A stretch of 44,908 nucleotides of DNA, taken from IMG/VR virus record IMGVR_UViG_3300048836_000986, positions 1 through 44,908 of that record, one strand, 5' to 3'. The position numbers and the translations under genes are program-made. Origin of the DNA: a virus. Shown here one piece after another: positions 5,629-12,679 of the stretch. Under the pieces are notes generated by a model that was not told the origin of the DNA, did not search any database, and saw only the letters and a program-made list of their open reading frames with translations. Positions within the stretch are counted from its first letter, which is position 1; the number at the start of each line of letters is the position of its first letter.

Positions 5629-7515
5629 ATGCACGAAAACGAGCCTCACGAGCCGTTTTTCGGCGGGTTTGCGGCGCATGAGCTTTTAGACGCGCCGCCC
5701 ACATCCCACCAAAACGGCAACGGCAACAATAGCAACGGAATGGAACCCCAAAAACCAAAAGCGGCAAGCGGCATCAACAGCCGCACCAACTACCCCGTTC
5801 ACACCCAGTTTGAAATTATCCTCGACCGCCTGAAAAAGTTTCGTTTGGTGCTTTCGGATACCGGGCAGCCCTACATCGTTGTGCCCCTGAAAGGCCATTT
5901 GACGCCGCTTTTTATCGGCGACGGCGAGTTTGACGATTATTTGAGCGTCCTCGCCGAGCGCGAAAAAATGATACTCAAAAGAGACGCGCGCAGCATGGTC
6001 AAGCAGATTTTGCGCGGTCATTGCAGCGAACGCGGCGAGCCGGTTGAACTCGCACTGCGTATGGCCGGAAGCGTGCAGGACGACAAACCGCACTTTTATG
6101 TGGATTTAGGCGATACCCAGCGCCGCCTCGTTCGGGTCACTGCCGACGGTTGGGAGGTTTTGGAAGGCGAGGCCGCTAACCGCGTGCCGGTGATGTTTCG
6201 CCGTTTGCACGCGATGCTTCCGATGCCGGTGCCGGCGCGTTTGGATGACGCAGAGCGCGCCGCAGTCTGGCAGGAGTTCCGTGACCTGATACAGCCGGGC
6301 AGCGAGGAAAACTGGGTCAAGATGATAGCGTGGATATTGAACTGTTTTCGCGCGCCCACCGCGCCGTATGTCGGGCTGTGCATCAACGGACAAGAAGGCA
6401 GCGGCAAGACCACGCGCTCGCGGATGCTGCGAATGCTGGTTGATCCTCACCGCATGAAGTTGATTGGTGAGGTGCGCGAGCGCAAGGATTTCGAGCCGAT
6501 AGTCAATTCGACGTTTGCGCTGGCTTTTGAAAACCTCTCGCGCATCGAGCAATGGCTTTCGGACGCGCTCTGCATGATCGCCACCGAAGGCTGCTTTCCG
6601 GTGCGCACGCTGTTTACCACGATGGATTTAACGATTATGACGGCGCTGCGCCCGATGCTGGTGAACGGCATCACCGATTTTATCCAGCGCCCGGATTTGA
6701 AGCGCCGGTTTTTGTTTTGCGAAGTGCCGCCGTTTGGCAGGGGCATCCAAAAAGTCGGGGACAAAAAGCTCGCGGCGCAATTTGAGGCTTTGCAGCCGCG
6801 TTTGATGGGCGCGATATTCGATGCAGTCGCGGCGGCAATGCGGCATAGCGAGGACGAAGAGATCGCGGCGCTCGACTGGGGCGAAGGCATACCGGACTTT
6901 GCGGCGGCGGTGGCGGGCGCGGAAAAAGCCGGAATGCTGCCCTGGAAAGAAAACGGCCACTGGCGCGCGGTGTATCTTGAAAGTATGCAAAATACGGCGG
7001 CGGCATCCCTGAATGAATCGCCGGTCGCGCAGGCGGTGATCGCTTTGCTGGACTGGTGCGAGGCAACAACCGGGCAGGCGCGGTTCGTGTCCGAAGCCTC
7101 TATGCTGTATCCGCGCGTAACGCAGGTGGCGGCATGGCAGATGCTTTTGCGCGATGAAATACTGGAAACCGAGTATCGCGGCGAAGGCGGCAGTTGGATG
7201 CCGGTGTTTTCACCCACGCAAAAAGCCGAGCATATCCGCGACCTGACGCCCGTTTTGGATTTGCGCGAATTGATTCCCGAACACGCGCGGCATAACCTGA
7301 ACGAAAAAGGCGCGCGGGCGCTGTCAAAAACCAACTGGCCGAAAAGCGCCATCGCCTTCGGCCAAAAACTGCGGCGTGAACAAGCCGGGCTGCGCGCGGC
7401 GGGCGTGGAAATCAAAAAGCCCTACGGCAACCACAGCACAACGTGGATACTGGAGCGACTGCCAAAAATCGAGGACGACAAGGACGGTAACCGCGATATT
7501 TTCGATGACGAGTAG
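5629..7515 (+). CDS. Phage replicative P-loop ATPase (helicase-like)
   Basis: The 628-residue protein has a Walker A motif (INGQEGSGKTT, about 252-262) and a Walker-B-like segment (FALAFENLSRIEQWLSDALCMIATEG, from residue 296). Next comes ...RPMLVNGITDFIQRPDLKRRFLF, which holds the sensor and arginine residues usual in this group. Such ATPases occur beside prim-pol genes in phages and probably act as superfamily-3-like helicases. The N-terminus is low-complexity (NGNGNNSNG). The start is chosen for AAGGAG 7 bases upstream. A strong terminator follows the gene. Confidence 0.75.
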   Translation: MHENEPHEPFFGGFAAHELLDAPPTSHQNGNGNNSNGMEPQKPKAASGINSRTNYPVHTQFEIILDRLKKFRLVLSDTGQPYIVVPLKGHLTPLFIGDGEFDDYLSVLAEREKMILKRDARSMVKQILRGHCSERGEPVELALRMAGSVQDDKPHFYVDLGDTQRRLVRVTADGWEVLEGEAANRVPVMFRRLHAMLPMPVPARLDDAERAAVWQEFRDLIQPGSEENWVKMIAWILNCFRAPTAPYVGLCINGQEGSGKTTRSRMLRMLVDPHRMKLIGEVRERKDFEPIVNSTFALAFENLSRIEQWLSDALCMIATEGCFPVRTLFTTMDLTIMTALRPMLVNGITDFIQRPDLKRRFLFCEVPPFGRGIQKVGDKKLAAQFEALQPRLMGAIFDAVAAAMRHSEDEEIAALDWGEGIPDFAAAVAGAEKAGMLPWKENGHWRAVYLESMQNTAAASLNESPVAQAVIALLDWCEATTGQARFVSEASMLYPRVTQVAAWQMLLRDEILETEYRGEGGSWMPVFSPTQKAEHIRDLTPVLDLRELIPEHARHNLNEKGARALSKTNWPKSAIAFGQKLRREQAGLRAAGVEIKKPYGNHSTTWILERLPKIEDDKDGNRDIFDDE

Positions 7516-7545
7516 GGCAGCATTTGTGACGCTGTAGAAACGAAA

Positions 7546-7590
7546 AAACCCGCCGCGCTTTTTCCTGGAAAGTCGAAGCGCGGCGGGTTT
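7546..7590. terminator. Strong bidirectional terminator
   Basis: A perfect 15-bp stem, AAACCCGCCGCGCTT (7546-7560) with AAGCGCGGCGGGTTT (7576-7590), is separated by a 15-base loop and preceded by a run of A. It sits between the end of the rightward ATPase gene and the end of the leftward operon, so it can stop transcripts from both sides. Confidence 0.85.
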
Positions 7591-7652
7591 GCAGAATCCG
7601 ATTGCTCGAACTCATATCTAAAACTAACTATACCGCATTTTGAAAAATCCTG

Positions 7653-7889
7653 TTAAGGCCTACTTTCGGTGATGGTGGTGGCTTCCGTTTCGGCGATTGG
7701 CGCGTTGCGGCGGGTGGCGTTCCAGAACAAAACATCTTCGCCGCGAAACACAAAGCCGAAACTTTTTTCCTGCGCCGGCAGGTGTCCGGCGTGCCGCGCG
7801 TTGTGAACCGCCTGACGCGAAACGCCGACGGCATCCGCGACTTCGGTGGCGGTGTAGATTTCAGCGGGCTGGATTTCTATTTTCATCAT
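7653..7889 (-). CDS. Helix-turn-helix DNA-binding protein (excisionase/MerR-like)
   Basis: The 78-residue protein contains EIYTATEVADAVGVSRQAVHNARHAGHLPAQEKS, a winged helix-turn-helix of the type in excisionases and small phage regulators, followed by FGFVFRGEDVLFW, the wing and last helix. It is the last gene of the leftward run, downstream of RuvB. AAGGA lies 7 bases before the start codon. No integrase was found, so a regulator role is more likely than excision, but neither is shown. Confidence 0.75.
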   Translation of the reverse strand: MMKIEIQPAEIYTATEVADAVGVSRQAVHNARHAGHLPAQEKSFGFVFRGEDVLFWNATRRNAPIAETEATTITESRP

Positions 7890-7938
7890 CGCATTTTCCT
7901 TTTTGTAGTATAATCATTTTATCGTTTTCCTTGTCGAG

Positions 7939-7977
7939 CAAAAGCCAGGCGCGTTTCCTCACCGCGCCCGGCTTTTG
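7939..7977. terminator. Hairpin between RuvB and the HTH gene
   Basis: CAAAAGCC-a-GGCGCG (7939-7953) pairs with CGCGCC-c-GGCTTTTG (7963-7977), one mismatch, with a 9-base loop. It follows the RuvB stop codon on the leftward strand. The T tract is short on that strand, so termination may be partial. It resembles the hairpins at 10206 and 11094. Confidence 0.6.
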
Positions 7978-7982
7978 CATTT

Positions 7983-8915
7983 TCAGACGATGTACTCTTT
8001 CCCGGCATCGGTCAAAATGCGCCCGCGCGGGGTGCGCGCCATCAGGCCGATCTTCAAGAGATACGGCTCCACCACGTCCGAAAGCGTGGTCGGGTCTTCG
8101 AGCATGGTGGCGGCAAGGGCGTTCAAGCCGACCGGCTTATTGTTGTAAACCTCGTGCATCACGCGCATCGCTTCGCGGTCGAGCGCCGTTAATCCGATAC
8201 TATCAATCTCTTCGAGTTGGAGTGCGAGTTCGCCCAATTCCGCCGTGACGCGGCCATCGCTTTCCACGAGCGCAAAATCATAAGCGCGCGTTAAAAGCCG
8301 GTTGGCGATACGCGGCGTGCCGCGCGAACGTTGCGCCAAAAGCCGCGCGGCATCGGGGTCAAGCTCTGCGCCGAGTACTCCCGCGCTGCGGGCGATGATG
8401 CGCGCGAGTTCGTCCTCGTTGTAGTATTCAAACTGCTGCTGCAATCCGAAGCGGTCGCGCAATGGGCGCGAAACTTCGCCGGGGCGGGTGGTGGCTCCGA
8501 CGAGCGTAAACGGCGCGAGCGTTTTTTCATACGAGACGCCCCAGACGCTTTCGGGCACGCGCATTTTGCCGTCTTCCATCGCGCCGTGCAGGATTTCTTC
8601 CACGTCGCGCGAAAGGGCGTGGATTTCATCGACGAACAGCACCACGCCGGCGGGCAGGGCTTCGAGAATTTTCACCATCTCTTCGGGCTTGGCAATCGCG
8701 GGCGCGGCATGGGTGATAAGCGCCGCGCCCAGTTCATGCGCGATAATCGCGGCGAGCGTGGTTTTACCCAGTCCGGGCGGGCCGGTGAGCAAGACGTGAT
8801 CGAGTTGCACATTGCGGATTTTCGCGGCGCGCAAGGCCACGTTCAGGCGCGCGGTGACTTTGGTTTGTCCGGTAAATTCTGCCAGAGACGGCGGGCGCAG
8901 TTGGTTTTCATTCAT
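7983..8915 (-). CDS. ruvB: Holliday junction branch-migration helicase RuvB
   Basis: The 310-residue protein shows the full RuvB pattern: Walker A GPPGLGKTT (45-53), Walker B VDEIH (95-99), sensor 1 GATTRPGEVSRPLRDRFG with the arginine finger (140-157), and the C-terminal winged helix ending in LSDVVEPYLLKIGLMARTPRGR. It is slightly shorter than bacterial RuvB (about 335-350 residues) because the N-terminus is trimmed. It drives movement of four-way junctions and normally needs RuvA; no RuvA is encoded here, so it may use the host protein or a phage partner. The ribosome site AAAGGAG overlaps a copy of the GGAGTACTCC palindrome. Confidence 0.93.
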   Translation of the reverse strand: MNENQLRPPSLAEFTGQTKVTARLNVALRAAKIRNVQLDHVLLTGPPGLGKTTLAAIIAHELGAALITHAAPAIAKPEEMVKILEALPAGVVLFVDEIHALSRDVEEILHGAMEDGKMRVPESVWGVSYEKTLAPFTLVGATTRPGEVSRPLRDRFGLQQQFEYYNEDELARIIARSAGVLGAELDPDAARLLAQRSRGTPRIANRLLTRAYDFALVESDGRVTAELGELALQLEEIDSIGLTALDREAMRVMHEVYNNKPVGLNALAATMLEDPTTLSDVVEPYLLKIGLMARTPRGRILTDAGKEYIV

Positions 8916-8933
8916 AGGAGTACTCCTTTCTGA

Positions 8934-9218
8934 TTAAAATTGTGTCGCTTTTTCAATCGCGGCGCGGGCGGCGTCCAGCCAATCGGGTTTTTCGGCGGCA
9001 TCGGCAAAGCCTTCGCCCCAGTTCGCGGCGTGCTGCAAAGCGACCAGCAGGTCGGGCGCGGCGGCCATCAGCGCGGCATTGGCGCGATCTTCAGCGTAGT
9101 CGGCGTCATAATAGCACACATAAGCATGAGTTTTGCCTGTGTCCAGCGAGTAGATATGGCCTTCTCGCGTGTTCCATTCGCCCGGCGTGTGCTGCGTGGT
9201 TTCGTTCGTCGTGTTCAT
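8934..9218 (-). CDS. Conserved small phage protein (TPGEW...AAAPDLL type)
   Basis: The 94-residue protein starts MNTTNETTQHTPGEWNTREG and contains YAEDRANAALMAAAPDLLVALQHAANW. The combination 'HTPG.W' plus 'ANA.L.AAAPDLL.AL' is a very common small phage protein of unknown function. The ATG at 9218 follows AAAGGA at normal spacing. It lies 18 bases upstream of ruvB in the same leftward operon. Confidence 0.75.
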   Translation of the reverse strand: MNTTNETTQHTPGEWNTREGHIYSLDTGKTHAYVCYYDADYAEDRANAALMAAAPDLLVALQHAANWGEGFADAAEKPDWLDAARAAIEKATQF

Positions 9219-9256
9219 GGGTTTTCCTTTTGCGGCTAAATGAGATTTTTTGCGGC

Positions 9257-9457
9257 TTAAAACAATTCGACTTGCCCGTTGGCGTCGGGCGTCGGGCAAT
9301 CGCCAAACATCGAAAACTCGATTTCTGCGGCAGCGCGGCGCGTTTTAAGAATGCGCTCGCAGTCCTTTTTCTGCGCCTGCAGCGCGCGTTTTTCAAAATC
9401 CTTGTCGGCATTGGTGCGCGCATCGGTTGGCGCATCAGTCAAAAAACTTTTTTGCAT
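9257..9457 (-). CDS. Hypothetical small helical protein
   Basis: A 66-residue frame with AAGGAG 5 bases before the ATG. Its middle is a charged helix (NADKDFEKRALQAQKKDCERILKTRR), and the end is EFSMFGDCPTPDANGQVELF. It overlaps the end of the preceding gene by 19 bases, as expected in this tightly packed operon. No family recognised. Confidence 0.6.
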   Translation of the reverse strand: MQKSFLTDAPTDARTNADKDFEKRALQAQKKDCERILKTRRAAAEIEFSMFGDCPTPDANGQVELF

Positions 9458-10176
9458 GATGTCTCCTTGACGGCGTTTTTGAGTGAGCGCAGACGCGCGT
9501 TTTGATATTTGAGCGCGGCGCTTGCCGCGTCGTAATTTTGGGCGCGGGCAGCTTCATCGCGGGCGGCATGGTAAAAAATATCTGCGCGCTGCCATTCGTA
9601 TTTCAGCGCATCGGGCGCAAAACAGAGCGCGTCTGCAATCGCGCAACAAACCACGCGGCGAACGCGACCAAACGCGGCATCGAACGCGGCCAGTCGTTGC
9701 GCCCTCGCCTGGGCGCGCTGCGTTGCGGCCTGCTGCGCCTTTGCCTGCTGCGCTTGCGCGTTTTTGATTTTGGGCGCGCGGCATGGTGGTTTGGGCGCGT
9801 ATATGCTGCGCTCATCCGTTAAAATCGGTTCGGGCTTGAGTTCGGGCGGCGCGCTGCTATGCCATTCCGGTTCCAGTGCGACGGCGTAATTTTCAGCGTT
9901 GTCGGGCGGCGCCGGCTTTGGTGGCGCGGGTGGCGTCACTTCCGGGAGTGTCGTGAGCGTTGCCAGTGGATCGAAACGCGCGCGCGGCATATCCGCCGGC
10001 GGCATCTCGGGTTTGGCGGCATCCGGCGCGAGCGGGTTAAAGCGGGCGCGCGGCATATCCGCGCGCGGCATATCCGGTTCATCCTCGAACGGGTCTTGCC
10101 AATCGTCTAATTCGGCATCGTCCAGTTCCCAAATTTCCCGGAACTTGTCGGCGGCATCTACAAGATTTATACTCAT
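9439..10176 (-). CDS. Hypothetical protein with a repeated proline/arginine motif
   Basis: The 245-residue product has an acidic N-terminus (DKFREIWELDDAELDDW) and then near-repeats MPRADMPRARFNPLA and MPPADMPRARFDPLA, and a proline-rich stretch. The C-terminal half is alanine-rich and helical (IKNAQAQQAKAQQAATQRAQARAQR), ending in a compact alpha region. Its first 38 codons and leader are duplicated at 10943-11137. CCTGGAGGGAA serves as its ribosome site. Function unknown. Confidence 0.65.
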   Translation of the reverse strand: MSINLVDAADKFREIWELDDAELDDWQDPFEDEPDMPRADMPRARFNPLAPDAAKPEMPPADMPRARFDPLATLTTLPEVTPPAPPKPAPPDNAENYAVALEPEWHSSAPPELKPEPILTDERSIYAPKPPCRAPKIKNAQAQQAKAQQAATQRAQARAQRLAAFDAAFGRVRRVVCCAIADALCFAPDALKYEWQRADIFYHAARDEAARAQNYDAASAALKYQNARLRSLKNAVKETSCKKVF

Positions 10177-10250
10177 TTTGCTTTGTTCCCTCCAGGATTA
10201 AAGCGAAGCCGGGCGCGAAACTTTTCAGAGGTGCGCGCCCGGCTTTTGGT
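10064..10250. repeat. Direct repeat copy 1: leader and gene start
   Basis: This stretch holds the hairpin, ribosome site and first 38 codons of the gene at 9439-10176. It matches 10946-11137 with roughly 90% identity over about 190 bp by eye, including the hairpin loop (AAACTTTTCASAGGTG). The two copies are in the same orientation and flank the AAA ATPase gene. Confidence 0.85.
10206..10245. promoter_or_regulatory. Leader hairpin, copy 1
   Basis: A perfect 12-bp stem (AAGCCGGGCGCG with CGCGCCCGGCTT) and a 16-base loop lie between the stop of the ATPase gene and the ribosome site of the next leftward gene. There is no T run after it on the leftward strand; T-rich sequence follows on the other strand. 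It may be a partial terminator, an RNA-stabilising leader or an attenuator. Confidence 0.6.
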
Positions 10251-10251
10251 T

Positions 10252-10872
10252 TTAAGCCGCCAAAAGCTGCATTGTTTCAGCGTCCATCACGGCCTGACGC
10301 ATATTGACGCCCGCCACTGCTAAGGAACCTTCAGGAACCGCGCCCAGCGCGATCTCTTCAGCGATAGCGGCATCCAGAGCGAAGCGCGCCGCGATATATT
10401 GTGCCGCTTCGGAAACTTGCGGCGCGCAAACTTCAATCGCGCGAAAGCGAGTTTCCAAACGACCGCCGGAAGCGGCGCGCAGTGCGCCGTACTCGTTTGT
10501 TGTGGCGAGTACGGCGAAGTTGCGCGGCAGATAATCCAGGTACGTTAAAAGCTCGTTTTTCGCCGCCGGGCTTGCTAAATCCAATTCGTCAATCCGCTTC
10601 ACGGTCCAATCGGCGAACAAATTGCCGTACACGGCTTTAGCGCGCCAATCGCGCAATTTTTCAATGGTGAGCGATTGACCGTTTACGTGTTCTATCGCCG
10701 CGACCGCGCCGCCGGTTAATTCTAAAGCGATCCGGTCGGATATATCCGATTTTCCGACGCCCGGCGCGCCGTGCAGCAAAAGCGAAAGTTTATCAGCGCG
10801 CCCGGCCAAAACGCGCCCGGCTTGAAAAACTTTGGCGGCGTGTCCCACTAACTGTAAACTGGTGTTAATCAT
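10252..10872 (-). CDS. AAA-family ATPase
   Basis: The 206-residue protein has Walker A LLLHGAPGVGKSD (32-43), Walker B TVKRIDELD (90-98), and a sensor-1 LATTNEYG (122-129), followed by a small helical lid. This is the core of MoxR/dynein-like AAA ATPases, which often remodel other proteins. The start at 10872 is set by CCTGGAGGAAACA upstream, shared with three other genes in the operon. It is flanked by long direct repeats, so it may have been inserted or could be lost by recombination. Substrate unknown. Confidence 0.8.
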   Translation of the reverse strand: MINTSLQLVGHAAKVFQAGRVLAGRADKLSLLLHGAPGVGKSDISDRIALELTGGAVAAIEHVNGQSLTIEKLRDWRAKAVYGNLFADWTVKRIDELDLASPAAKNELLTYLDYLPRNFAVLATTNEYGALRAASGGRLETRFRAIEVCAPQVSEAAQYIAARFALDAAIAEEIALGAVPEGSLAVAGVNMRQAVMDAETMQLLAA

Positions 10873-10942
10873 TGTTTCCTCCAGGAAATTGAAAATTTTA
10901 CGGCATCGCCGCGCGGGCATCGAAGCCCAAAAGCGCCCAACA

Positions 10943-11062
10943 TCACGCGCGCGGCATATCCGGTTCATCCTCGAACGGGTCTTGCCAGTCGTCTAATTCC
11001 GCGTCGTCCAGTTCCCAAATTTCCCGGAACTTGTCGGCGGCATCTATAACATTTATACTCAT
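10943..11062 (-). pseudogene. Truncated duplicate of the start of the gene at 9439
   Basis: A 39-residue frame (MSINVIDAADKFREIWEL...DEPDMPRA) nearly identical to the N-terminus of the 245-residue protein at 9439-10176, then a stop. It keeps its ribosome site (CCTGGAGGGAA) and leader hairpin. It may be a remnant or a short functional peptide that competes with the full-length protein. Confidence 0.75.
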
Positions 11063-11137
11063 CGTGCTTTATTCCCTCCAGGTTTAAGGCAAGGCCGGGC
11101 GCGAAACTTTTCACAGGTGCGCGCCCGGCTTTTTGTG
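10946..11137. repeat. Direct repeat copy 2
   Basis: Partner of 10064-10250. The two copies differ at scattered positions (for example TCTATAAC for TCTACAAG near the start codon), so the duplication is not brand new. Recombination between copies would delete the AAA ATPase gene cleanly and leave the full-length gene intact. Confidence 0.8.
11094..11129. promoter_or_regulatory. Leader hairpin, copy 2
   Basis: GCCGGGCGCG (11094-11103) pairs perfectly with CGCGCCCGGC (11120-11129). On the rightward strand a T-rich tail (TTTTTGTGTTTT) follows, which makes it look like an intrinsic terminator in that direction, although no rightward gene precedes it. Confidence 0.6.
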
Positions 11138-11181
11138 TTTTACGGCACTGCGCGCGGCGGTTCTCGTGCCGCTCGTTTGCA

Positions 11182-11211
11182 TTGACAAAACGCGCGCGGG
11201 CGGCTTATAAT
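11182..11211 (+). promoter_or_regulatory. Consensus sigma-70 promoter facing right
   Basis: TTGACA (11182-11187), an 18-base gap and TATAAT (11206-11211) form a full-consensus promoter, the best in the window. It points against all neighbouring genes. The first of three AGTACT boxes (11213) lies at the transcription start. Confidence 0.8.
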
Positions 11212-11217
11212 CAGTAC

Positions 11218-11307
11218 TTCTAATCGAACCGGAGTACTTCCAACGCATCGGGAGTACTCAACGGAATTCAGGAAAACCTCGCCCACTTTTTGCGGGCGGG
11301 GTTTTTA
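11218..11307 (+). ncRNA. Candidate small RNA of about 90 nt
   Basis: A consensus promoter is followed about 60 bases later by an intrinsic terminator with a T5 run, and no open frame lies between. The transcript would be about 90 nt. It carries AGTACT boxes at 11233 and 11253 (the first, at 11213, is at the start point), exactly 20 bases apart, in the form GGAGTACTTCC and GGGAGTACTC. These match the dispersed palindrome, including copies at ribosome sites, so base pairing with mRNAs is possible. The terminator could instead belong mainly to the leftward gene. Confidence 0.5.
11276..11307. terminator. Intrinsic terminator, probably bidirectional
   Basis: CCTCGCCC (11277-11284) pairs with GGGCGGGG (11294-11301), one T-G pair, followed by TTTTTACTTTT. 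On the other strand the hairpin is followed by TTTTCC, so it can also end the leftward gene whose stop codon is at 11312. Confidence 0.75.
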
Positions 11308-11311
11308 CTTT

Positions 11312-11911
11312 TCACTCTTTTTCGTCTTGAATTTGCTGCCAGATATCGGCGGCGGCTTCATCGAAGTTGATAAATTCATAACCGCCGGCGTCGTCGTATG
11401 CCTCGTGCAACGCTTCCAAAACTTCGGCTTCGCTTTCAAAATCGGCGTCGCGGCCTTCGCTGATGTTTTCGCGTACATAAATCAGGTTTTCAGAGAATGC
11501 AAGGTCGTAAACGTCTGCGCACTCCAACTCTGAAACAGATTCTCGAAAATCCGCCCAGAACTGCGCGGCATCGTCGGCGCCTTCAACGTCGTTCCACTTT
11601 GCGCGCCAGTTTGAACCGTCCCAGTAGGATTCAAAGCCCGCCGTCAATTCTTTCGCGCGGGCGGCAATTTCGTTGCAAAATTTTTGAATAGTTGCAGCGT
11701 GGACGCCGTTCGGGAGTTTGGCATGGACATCCAGCCCGTGATACTGGCGGAAGCTCATGCCGGCGGTATCGTGAATGTCGCTAATAACGCGAAACGCTTT
11801 TTCAAGGTTGCCGGCGGCCAATTCCTCAAGATCGACAACCAATTCGTTATGCCAGAAGCCGGTGCCGTAACTGCCGCTTTCTGTGTAAATCTTGCCTTGT
11901 GTCGTGTTCAT
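11312..11911 (-). CDS. Very acidic hypothetical protein, possible DNA mimic
   Basis: The 199-residue protein has about 42 Asp/Glu against 14 Lys/Arg, a net charge near -28. The C-terminal third is especially acidic (SEGRDADFESEAEVLEALHEAYDDAGGY). Aromatic residues are common (SYWDGSNWRAKW). Such composition is typical of DNA-mimic antirestriction proteins (Ocr, ArdA, ArdB classes), and its place in a leftward early-type operon fits, but I do not see a clear ArdA signature. Treat the mimic role as a hypothesis; it is otherwise an unknown protein. Confidence 0.6.
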   Translation of the reverse strand: MNTTQGKIYTESGSYGTGFWHNELVVDLEELAAGNLEKAFRVISDIHDTAGMSFRQYHGLDVHAKLPNGVHAATIQKFCNEIAARAKELTAGFESYWDGSNWRAKWNDVEGADDAAQFWADFRESVSELECADVYDLAFSENLIYVRENISEGRDADFESEAEVLEALHEAYDDAGGYEFINFDEAAADIWQQIQDEKE

Positions 11912-12072
11912 GCTATCCCCTTATATGCCCGTGCGGGCTATGTTAAAATTCTCTCGCTATCCCTTAGCCGCGCGGCGCGTTAGTGGCGCGTCGCGCGTTA
12001 GAACTGCGAAAGTAAAGCCGCGTGAGTACTCGAAACTCAAGCGCGCCAACATCCGCGCGCGGCATACGACTT
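11912..12072. other. Intergenic spacer with short palindromes
   Basis: This 161-base gap between two leftward genes holds a GCCCG-TG-CGGGC palindrome next to the acidic-protein start, one GAGTACTC palindrome (12024-12031), and several CGCGCGGC repeats. TAAGGGGATAGC precedes the acidic-protein ATG and is its ribosome site. No gene was seen. Confidence 0.5.
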
Positions 12073-12597
12073 TTATTTGCTCATGCGTTCGCCGCGCATA
12101 AACGCGACCCAGCGAAACGCGGCGGCCAGCGTCTTAAACTGCGCGCATTCTTTCCCATTGGCGAGAACGCACGCGGCATAGCCATCAGAGGGCGGATCAA
12201 TTAAACGGGTTACGAATTCCGGCGCGTGGTATTTTGGATGCCGGTAAACTTCGCGCCCGTCAATTAAAAGCCGGATAATGCAATCCGTGAGAATTGCGCC
12301 GCCACCATGTGAGCGGCGCGAAGCAATCAAAAGCGGAATTTTAACCGGCCCGGTGGAGCGGCCTATCGTGCCGGTTACGTCGTATTCCTCACACCAATCG
12401 CGCCCAGTTTCTTTATCGCCCAGGAACAAGCGAACGCGCGCACCGGACTTGCGCGCCAACTCCAGAGCGTTTATCACTTCGCGCGGCGTCGTGTCCCGGT
12501 AATACGTCCCGGACGGTTCCGCAACATCACGGAAGTTTACGCCCGTCGGCCCCGTCCATTCGTGTACTTGTGGTGCTGCTTGTGTTTGTGTTTGCAT
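12073..12597 (-). CDS. Conserved hypothetical protein, first gene of the leftward operon
   Basis: The 174-residue protein contains TTPREVINALELARKSGARVRLFLGDKETGRDWCEEYDVTGTIGRSTGPVKIPLL in pieces that I recognise from a conserved phage and plasmid hypothetical family: 'RVRLF.GD..TGRDW.EE.dV.G.IGRS.G..K.PLL', then 'YRHP.YH.P', and a C-terminal 'A.FRWVAFMRGE'. The function of the family is not known to me. It has CCTGGAGGGAAACA as ribosome site and a consensus-like promoter upstream, so it probably leads the operon. Confidence 0.7.
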   Translation of the reverse strand: MQTQTQAAPQVHEWTGPTGVNFRDVAEPSGTYYRDTTPREVINALELARKSGARVRLFLGDKETGRDWCEEYDVTGTIGRSTGPVKIPLLIASRRSHGGGAILTDCIIRLLIDGREVYRHPKYHAPEFVTRLIDPPSDGYAACVLANGKECAQFKTLAAAFRWVAFMRGERMSK

Positions 12598-12650
12598 TGT
12601 GTTTCCCTCCAGGAATTTGTGTTTTATCCGATCTTTAATCAGATACCTAT

Positions 12651-12679
12651 ATTTTAAGTGATACTTTACATATTGTCAA
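12651..12679 (-). promoter_or_regulatory. Sigma-70 promoter of the leftward operon
   Basis: Read leftward, TTGACA (complement of 12674-12679), a 17-base gap and TAAAAT (complement of 12651-12656) form a near-consensus promoter about 50 bases upstream of the ATG at 12597. The surrounding DNA is AT-rich. Confidence 0.75.

Noticed and set aside
7653-7889. Calling the HTH protein an excisionase of an integrating phage
   Set aside because: No integrase or attachment site was found in the window; the HTH type is also common in ordinary regulators.
10873-10942. A 24-residue frame between the truncated copy and the ATPase
   Set aside because: It overlaps both neighbours by start and stop bases but its composition is arbitrary and it contains the ATPase ribosome site.
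11312-11911. Naming this gene ardA
   Set aside because: Only the acidity fits; the sequence pattern of the ArdA family is not visible.
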